This document shows positions 59,008 through 63,477 of a stretch of 63,477 nt of DNA, piece after piece. The translations under genes and the position numbers were made by a program. The stretch spans positions 1 to 63,477 of the forward strand of contig JAICHV010000018.1 in the NCBI GenBank assembly GCA_025924715.1, in the 5' to 3' direction. The notes below the pieces were generated by a model. It ran no database searches. It saw only the letters and a list, made by a program, of their open reading frames with translations, and was not told the DNA's origin. Origin of the DNA: Alphaproteobacteria bacterium. Lineage in GTDB: Bacteria; Pseudomonadota; Alphaproteobacteria; Micropepsales; Micropepsaceae. How positions within the stretch are numbered: position 1 is the stretch's first letter; each line of letters starts with the position of its first letter.

Positions 59008-59760
59008 ATGATTGAGATCGCCGTCGTCCCCTGTCTCGCCGACAACTATGCCTATCTGGTGAAGGGTCCGGATTTCTGCGCCGTGGTCGACCCGTCGCAG
59101 GCGCCGCCCATCGAGGCCGCGCTGGCGGCGCGTCGCTGGCGCCTCACCCATATCCTCAATACCCATCATCATCTGGACCACACCGGCGGCAATCTGGACC
59201 TGAAGCAGCGCTTCGGCGCCAAGGTGGTTGGGCCGGGCAAGGATGCGGCGCGCATCCCGGGTCTGGATATCGGCGTCACCGAAGCCAGCGGATGGCAAAT
59301 CGGCGGCGAGATGGTGGAGGTGCTGGAGGTACCGGGCCACACGCGCGGCGCCATCACTTTTGTGATGGGCGGCGATGCCTTTACCGGCGATACCTTGTTC
59401 GCCATGGGCTGCGGGGCGCTGTTTGAAGGCGATCCCGCGATGATGTGGGCCAGCCTGTCCAAACTGATGCAGCTTCCCGGCGCCACAAAGATTTATTGCG
59501 GCCATGAATATACTCAGAAAAATGCCCGTTTCGCTCTGACGCTGGAGCCGGGCAACCCCGCATTGGCGCAGCGGATGGACGCGGTGACGGCGACGCGCGC
59601 CAGGGGCGAACCAACAATGCCCTCCACCATGGAGCTGGAAAAAGCGACCAACCCGTTTTTGCGGGTCAGCTCGGCGGAGATTCGCGCGGCTTTGGGAATG
59701 CAAGCGGCGGACGACATAGCGGTGTTCGCCGAAGTCCGCCGGCGCAAAGATTCGTTTTAG
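59008..59760 (+). CDS. gloB: Hydroxyacylglutathione hydrolase (glyoxalase II)
   Basis: 250 residues. Metal motif THHHLDHTGGN, second ligands GHTRGAITFV and GDTLFAMGCGALFEGDPAMM, and C-terminal CGHEYTQKNARFALTLEPGN. It hydrolyses S-lactoylglutathione in methylglyoxal detoxification. Its stop touches the stop of the convergent lipoprotein gene. Confidence 0.95.
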   Translation: MIEIAVVPCLADNYAYLVKGPDFCAVVDPSQAPPIEAALAARRWRLTHILNTHHHLDHTGGNLDLKQRFGAKVVGPGKDAARIPGLDIGVTEASGWQIGGEMVEVLEVPGHTRGAITFVMGGDAFTGDTLFAMGCGALFEGDPAMMWASLSKLMQLPGATKIYCGHEYTQKNARFALTLEPGNPALAQRMDAVTATRARGEPTMPSTMELEKATNPFLRVSSAEIRAALGMQAADDIAVFAEVRRRKDSF

Positions 59761-59949
59761 TTATTTCTTATCGTCGTCGGAATCATGGCTGGGGAACGGT
59801 GCGGTGATCACCGCACCGGCGACATCGACGGTGGTGCTGACCACGCTGCCGGCCACGCCGATCACCGCTCCGCCGACTTCGGCGACGGCACAGCCGCTGA
59901 GCGAGACGCCCGCCAGCAGCAAGGCAGACACGGTGACGACAGCGCGCAT
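59761..59949 (-). CDS. Small lipoprotein
   Basis: 62 residues from the ATG at 59949 (AAGGGGA upstream). Signal MRAVVTVSALLLAGVSLSGC with a lipobox cysteine at 20, then a Val/Gly/Ala-rich stretch (AVAEVGGAVIGVAGSVVSTT) and a charged end (DSDDDKK). NF012210-like small lipoproteins of this composition are frequent; no role known. Convergent with gloB with zero spacing. Confidence 0.78.
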   Translation of the reverse strand: MRAVVTVSALLLAGVSLSGCAVAEVGGAVIGVAGSVVSTTVDVAGAVITAPFPSHDSDDDKK

Positions 59950-59966
59950 GAATTGGTCCCCTTGGA

Positions 59967-60010
59967 GCATTTTTCCGGAAATGCGGTTTTCCGGTGAAAA
60001 TGCGACCCTT
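59967..60010. repeat. Short intergenic inverted repeat
   Basis: GAGCATTTTTCCGG and CCGGTGAAAATGC form an imperfect stem around AAATGCGGTTTT. Same general type as the repeats at 42156, 53455 and 62030. Confidence 0.5.
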
Positions 60011-60081
60011 AAAAATTGACAGAGCCTTAGAATGCCTTCCAATACCCAAATTCCATACTAACTTTCCCGCAAGGTCAAAAA

Positions 60082-60699
60082 ATGGCGGCTTTCCAGAGGC
60101 TTTTTGCCACCACCCTGTACAGCGCCCGCCTCAAGCCGGCACGGAACCAGGTGCTGGAGGCGACCTGCCTGGCCCTGGCGGCCGAGGATAAAGCCGGGCA
60201 GCGCTGGGCCAAGGCGCATGGCTATGGTGGCTATACCTCTTATGCCTCGCTGGACGATCTCACCCGCCGGGCCAGTATTTTCGCCGAGCTGGAACGGGAT
60301 ATCGCCGGTCACGTGAAGCGCTTCGCCCGCGACGCCCAGTTCGACCTGGCCCGAAAAAACGCTTCGCCGCGCAAGCTGGTGCTGGACAGTCTTTGGGTGA
60401 ACGTGATGAGCCAGGGCGCCGTGCATGCGCCCCATCTGCATCCCCATTCGGTGGTGAGCGGGACATATTACGTGACGGTGCCCGGCAAGGCTGGCGCCAT
60501 CCGCTTCGAAGACCCGCGCCTTGCCATGCTGATGGCGGCGCCGCCCAAAAAGCCCCATGCCCGGCTGGAAAACCGCAGCTTTGTCAGCATCGCGCCGCGG
60601 CCCGGTTTGCTGCTGCTGTGGGAAAGCTGGCTGCGCCATGGTGTCGAAGCGCATCAGGCGCGGGCGCCGCGTATCTCGGTCAGTTTCAATTACGCCTAG
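60082..60699 (+). CDS. TIGR02466-type putative 2OG-Fe(II) oxygenase
   Basis: 205 residues. SLWVNVMSQGAVHAPHLHPH with SVVSGTYYVTVP supplies the first iron ligands, and LLLLWESWLRHGVEAHQ the distal His; ISVSFNYA ends the double-stranded helix. TIGR02466 proteins are predicted 2-oxoglutarate oxygenases of unknown substrate, sometimes phage-related. The gene is flanked by unrelated genes. Confidence 0.82.
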   Translation: MAAFQRLFATTLYSARLKPARNQVLEATCLALAAEDKAGQRWAKAHGYGGYTSYASLDDLTRRASIFAELERDIAGHVKRFARDAQFDLARKNASPRKLVLDSLWVNVMSQGAVHAPHLHPHSVVSGTYYVTVPGKAGAIRFEDPRLAMLMAAPPKKPHARLENRSFVSIAPRPGLLLLWESWLRHGVEAHQARAPRISVSFNYA

Positions 60700-60821
60700 G
60701 CCGGTAGCGTCAGCGTGCCGGCGCGTAGCGGCGCCGCGATAGCGGGTGGCGCGACCGATTGAAAAGATACCGCTATCGCCTCGACTGACTTATAGTCCGC
60801 CCCAACAAGGGGAGGGGAAAC

Positions 60822-61601
60822 ATGAAATTGGCTTTCGCCGCGCTGGCGATCCTGGCGATGCCGATGGCAGCCCTTGCGCAGCCCGCCGCCCCCGCGCCCA
60901 TGACGGTGCTGGCCCAGTCCAGCGAATATCGCTTCCAGATGGATTTCCATGTCAGCGATGCGGCCCTTGCCAAGCTGCTGCCGGCCGGGTGGGTTTCCAA
61001 TGCCGCCACCCAAGGGGCCGCCAAGGATGCCAATATCCGCCTGATCTTCATCGATGCCGGCAATATCGTTGGGCCGGACAACAAATTGCTGGGCAAGGGC
61101 AATGACCTGTTGGTCTATGCCGCCGCCCCGGTGAAAGAGGCGAATGGTCCGGGCACTGGCCAAATGATCCTGGCCGGCATCAGTCTGAACAATCCCGACG
61201 CCGCCTTCGGCGTGATGGCGCCGGCCGCCAGCGCCAAGGTCAGCCGCAGCCAAGTCACCAACAATGGCGCCACGGTGGTGACCGAAGATTGGGACTTCGC
61301 CGCCGCCAATGGCGAACATGCCTCACTGCATGTGAAATATACCAGGGCCACCGCCAATCGCGGCGGCAGTGCGGTCAATTTCTACAATCCCGCCAATCCG
61401 GCGCAGATGCAGATCTTCAAGACCGAACAGACCACCGATATCACCCGCAACGTCACCACCAACCCTCCGGACCGGGTGGCTGAGTTTTCCTACAAGGCCG
61501 GCGGCGGCAAGCTGGTGGGCTTGTTCGACGGTAGCGAGAAGCCGCTGAGCTGGGATTCCCAGCCGCTGTACAACCGCATTATCGGAGCAGCGACAAAATA
61601 A
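60822..61601 (+). CDS. Secreted protein of unknown function
   Basis: 259 residues with a signal peptide (MKLAFAALAILAMPMAALAQ). The mature chain is beta-rich, starts VLAQSSEYRFQMDFHVSDAA, contains LAKLLPAGWVSNAATQGAAK and has no cysteines. I do not recognise a family with confidence; the LLPAGW segment and length are loosely reminiscent of acetoacetate-decarboxylase-like beta-barrels, which is weak. GGGGAGGGG precedes the ATG. It is followed by a MAPEG gene 15 nt on. Confidence 0.7.
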   Translation: MKLAFAALAILAMPMAALAQPAAPAPMTVLAQSSEYRFQMDFHVSDAALAKLLPAGWVSNAATQGAAKDANIRLIFIDAGNIVGPDNKLLGKGNDLLVYAAAPVKEANGPGTGQMILAGISLNNPDAAFGVMAPAASAKVSRSQVTNNGATVVTEDWDFAAANGEHASLHVKYTRATANRGGSAVNFYNPANPAQMQIFKTEQTTDITRNVTTNPPDRVAEFSYKAGGGKLVGLFDGSEKPLSWDSQPLYNRIIGAATK

Positions 61602-61616
61602 CCAAGGGAGGACGGC

Positions 61617-62024
61617 ATGAAGCTTTTCACCGGTTCGATCGAAGTGCAGATGTTGCTGTGGAGCGTGGTGCTGGGCATCGCCCATCTGGTCATCGCCACC
61701 AGCATGAGCAATTGGGATCTCGGGCTCGCCTATAATATCAGTTCACGCGATCTTCCGCCGGGGCCGGTGAGCCCCCTCACCGCGCGGCTGTTGCGCGGTT
61801 TTGAGAATTTCAAGGAAACCTTTGTCTTCTTCGCCGTCCCCGTGCTGGTGCTGGCGATCATGGGTCGGCAGAATGCAACCAGCGCCCTGGGGGCGCAGCT
61901 CTATTTCTGGGCGCGGCTGGTCTATGTCCCGGTCTATGCCGCCGGCATTCCGGTGCTGCGCACCCTGATCTGGACCGCATCTTTCGTCGGTCTGGTCATG
62001 GTGCTGGTGGCGGCGCTGACTTAG
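61617..62024 (+). CDS. MAPEG family membrane protein
   Basis: 135 residues with four hydrophobic helices. RLLRGFENFKETFVFFAVPV and ARLVYVPVYAAGIPVLRTLI are the MAPEG signature. The superfamily includes glutathione transferases and leukotriene-type enzymes; bacterial members of this short type are mostly uncharacterised. Likely co-transcribed with the preceding secreted-protein gene. Confidence 0.9.
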   Translation: MKLFTGSIEVQMLLWSVVLGIAHLVIATSMSNWDLGLAYNISSRDLPPGPVSPLTARLLRGFENFKETFVFFAVPVLVLAIMGRQNATSALGAQLYFWARLVYVPVYAAGIPVLRTLIWTASFVGLVMVLVAALT

Positions 62025-62029
62025 GAGCA

Positions 62030-62100
62030 TCGGCCAGAAAAAGTGGGGGGCCCGCGAGGCGGGCGAACCGGTTTTTCGTCCGGCCGTGCGACCAAAAAAA
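62030..62100. repeat. Intergenic imperfect palindrome
   Basis: CGGCCAGAAAAAGTGG pairs imperfectly with ACCGGTTTTTCGTCCGGCCG around GCCCGCGAGGCGGGC. It lies between the convergent MAPEG (+) and small (-) genes and ends in an A7 run; probable repeat or terminator. Confidence 0.55.
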
Positions 62101-62319
62101 TTATCGCCCCGGATAGCGGCGCATGATGGATTCCAGCCGGTCGGGCAGCCGCGGAACATGATATTCGCGGTCCCAGGCGGCGCGGGCCTCTGACATGATC
62201 CTTCCGCGAATTTCTTCGGGCAGTTCCGGCCAGACCGCGATGACGGCGCTACCCAGCCGCCGCACCAGGCATTCGTCCTCGGCGGGATATTTGAAGACTT
62301 TCTCATCGACGAACGCCAT
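62101..62319 (-). CDS. Small cytosolic protein
   Basis: 72 residues from the ATG at 62319 (AGGAG nine bases upstream). [20 protein letters not shown] then [20 protein letters not shown] and a basic end ([15 protein letters not shown]). Helical and charged, no named family. The frame is open further upstream but the added His-rich stretch looks non-coding. Confidence 0.65.
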   Translation of the reverse strand: MAFVDEKVFKYPAEDECLVRRLGSAVIAVWPELPEEIRGRIMSEARAAWDREYHVPRLPDRLESIMRRYPGR

Positions 62320-62442
62320 GCGCGCCATCTCCTGCAAATGATGATGATGGGATGGTGCCAAGCGCCAAGCGGGAGCAAAACCTGCCCATCGACTGTGCGG
62401 AACCCTGACCAAACTTTGGGACAAAAGTTTGGCGGCGCGCGA

Positions 62443-62832
62443 TCAGCGCTTCTTTTTTCCGCGTTCCTTGCGCGCCGCATAGCGGGCATCGCGCGCCGCT
62501 TTCTGCGCCAGTTCCAATTCGGCGCGGCGCTTCTCGGCTTCCTTGGCCTCGCGTTCGCGCGCAGCCCGCGCTTCTTCCTCGGCCTTCAGACGCGCCGCTT
62601 CCAGCGCGGCCTTGTTCTTTTCCGCCTCGATCGCGGCCAGCCGCTTTTCTTCGTTGCGCTGGGCCTGGCGTTCGTCGCGCGCCTTGGCGATGGCCAGACG
62701 CTCGGCCGAACGCTCGGCGGCCTTTTCCTTGGCGGCGGCGGCGAGCTGCTTGACCTTTTCCAGTTGCGCCTGCCGCGCCGCCTGGGCCGTCGAAATACGG
62801 TCGTTGAACTTGGTTTCCTTGAAGCCGGCCAT
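62443..62832 (-). CDS. DUF6481-type coiled-coil protein
   Basis: 129 residues. [20 protein letters not shown] followed by a continuous Ala/Glu/Lys/Arg coiled coil ([20 protein letters not shown]) and a basic tail ending KKKR. The FKE.KF.DR...A..A block defines the family, frequent in alphaproteobacteria and of unknown function. The start lies just past the rpoD stop, so it is read from the same transcript. Confidence 0.85.
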   Translation of the reverse strand: MAGFKETKFNDRISTAQAARQAQLEKVKQLAAAAKEKAAERSAERLAIAKARDERQAQRNEEKRLAAIEAEKNKAALEAARLKAEEEARAAREREAKEAEKRRAELELAQKAARDARYAARKERGKKKR

Positions 62833-62834
62833 CG

Positions 62835-63477
<643 letters not shown>

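Overview
This window is ordinary chromosome of a GC-rich alphaproteobacterium interrupted by one clearly accessory stretch. The class is indicated by a PhyR-NepR-EcfG general stress locus, an unfused purC-purS-purQ-purL cluster, argH-lptM-lysA followed by a TIGR02302/DUF4175-type protein, metX-metW, a B12-dependent ribonucleotide reductase, a zinc-ribbon/hpt pair divergent from ftsE-ftsX, and intergenic repeats of the kind common in Rhizobiales-like genomes. I cannot name the genus. Many small secreted proteins are consistent with a soil or rhizosphere lineage, but that is a guess.

Layout. 1-5464: purine operon (purC cut by the window edge) carrying three small secreted-protein genes, ending in bolA. 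5550-7623: an Rsm22-type Fe-S methyltransferase, monothiol glutaredoxin grxD and rpsD. 7771-11961: mosaic of degenerate IS1-like elements, described below. 12023-15692: DUF1326-DUF2182 pair and small secreted or membrane proteins. 15739-18418: tRNA-Ser, a secreted beta-propeller, tRNA-Leu and a secreted alpha/beta hydrolase. 18439-25141: a nuclease/NTPase (DUF2075) translationally coupled to a TPP enzyme, an FAD monooxygenase, a 105-nt palindrome and lpdA. 25202-29987: general stress response core (sensor kinase, ecfG, nepR, phyR) plus small membrane proteins. 30134-33935: lipid-linked sugar transferases and a second stress-promoter cluster. 34020-39538: cfa, cytochromes, etfBA and a 3-hydroxyacyl-CoA dehydrogenase. 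40030-45851: tlpA, argH, lptM, lysA, DUF4175. 46105-53454: DUF488, hpt, zinc ribbon, ftsEX, YdcF, plsC, nrdJ. 53546-63477: DUF2125, tyrC-hisC, metX-metW, gloB, a 2OG oxygenase, MAPEG, DUF6481 and rpoD (cut by the window edge).

The most unusual part is 7771-11961. Terminal inverted repeats of one IS type occur eight times, the last about 45 bp of its transposase gene four times, and the start of a small conserved ORF (MPK..KRPADVIGNAV) in up to four places. Between these fixed sequences sit unrelated small genes. The transposase 3' end supplies a Shine-Dalgarno-like GAGGAA and sometimes the start codon. The right terminal repeat, with CCCTAA/CCCTAG, supplies the stop codon. This looks like an array of small-gene cassettes built from IS ends.

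The second coherent system is stress control. Perfect or near-perfect EcfG promoters (GGAAC-N16-CGTT) lie upstream of nepR, phyR and a DUF1328 gene. A fully symmetric pair at 33382-33408 can fire in both directions, which predicts a local EcfG regulon of tiny membrane proteins and one PRC-barrel-like protein.
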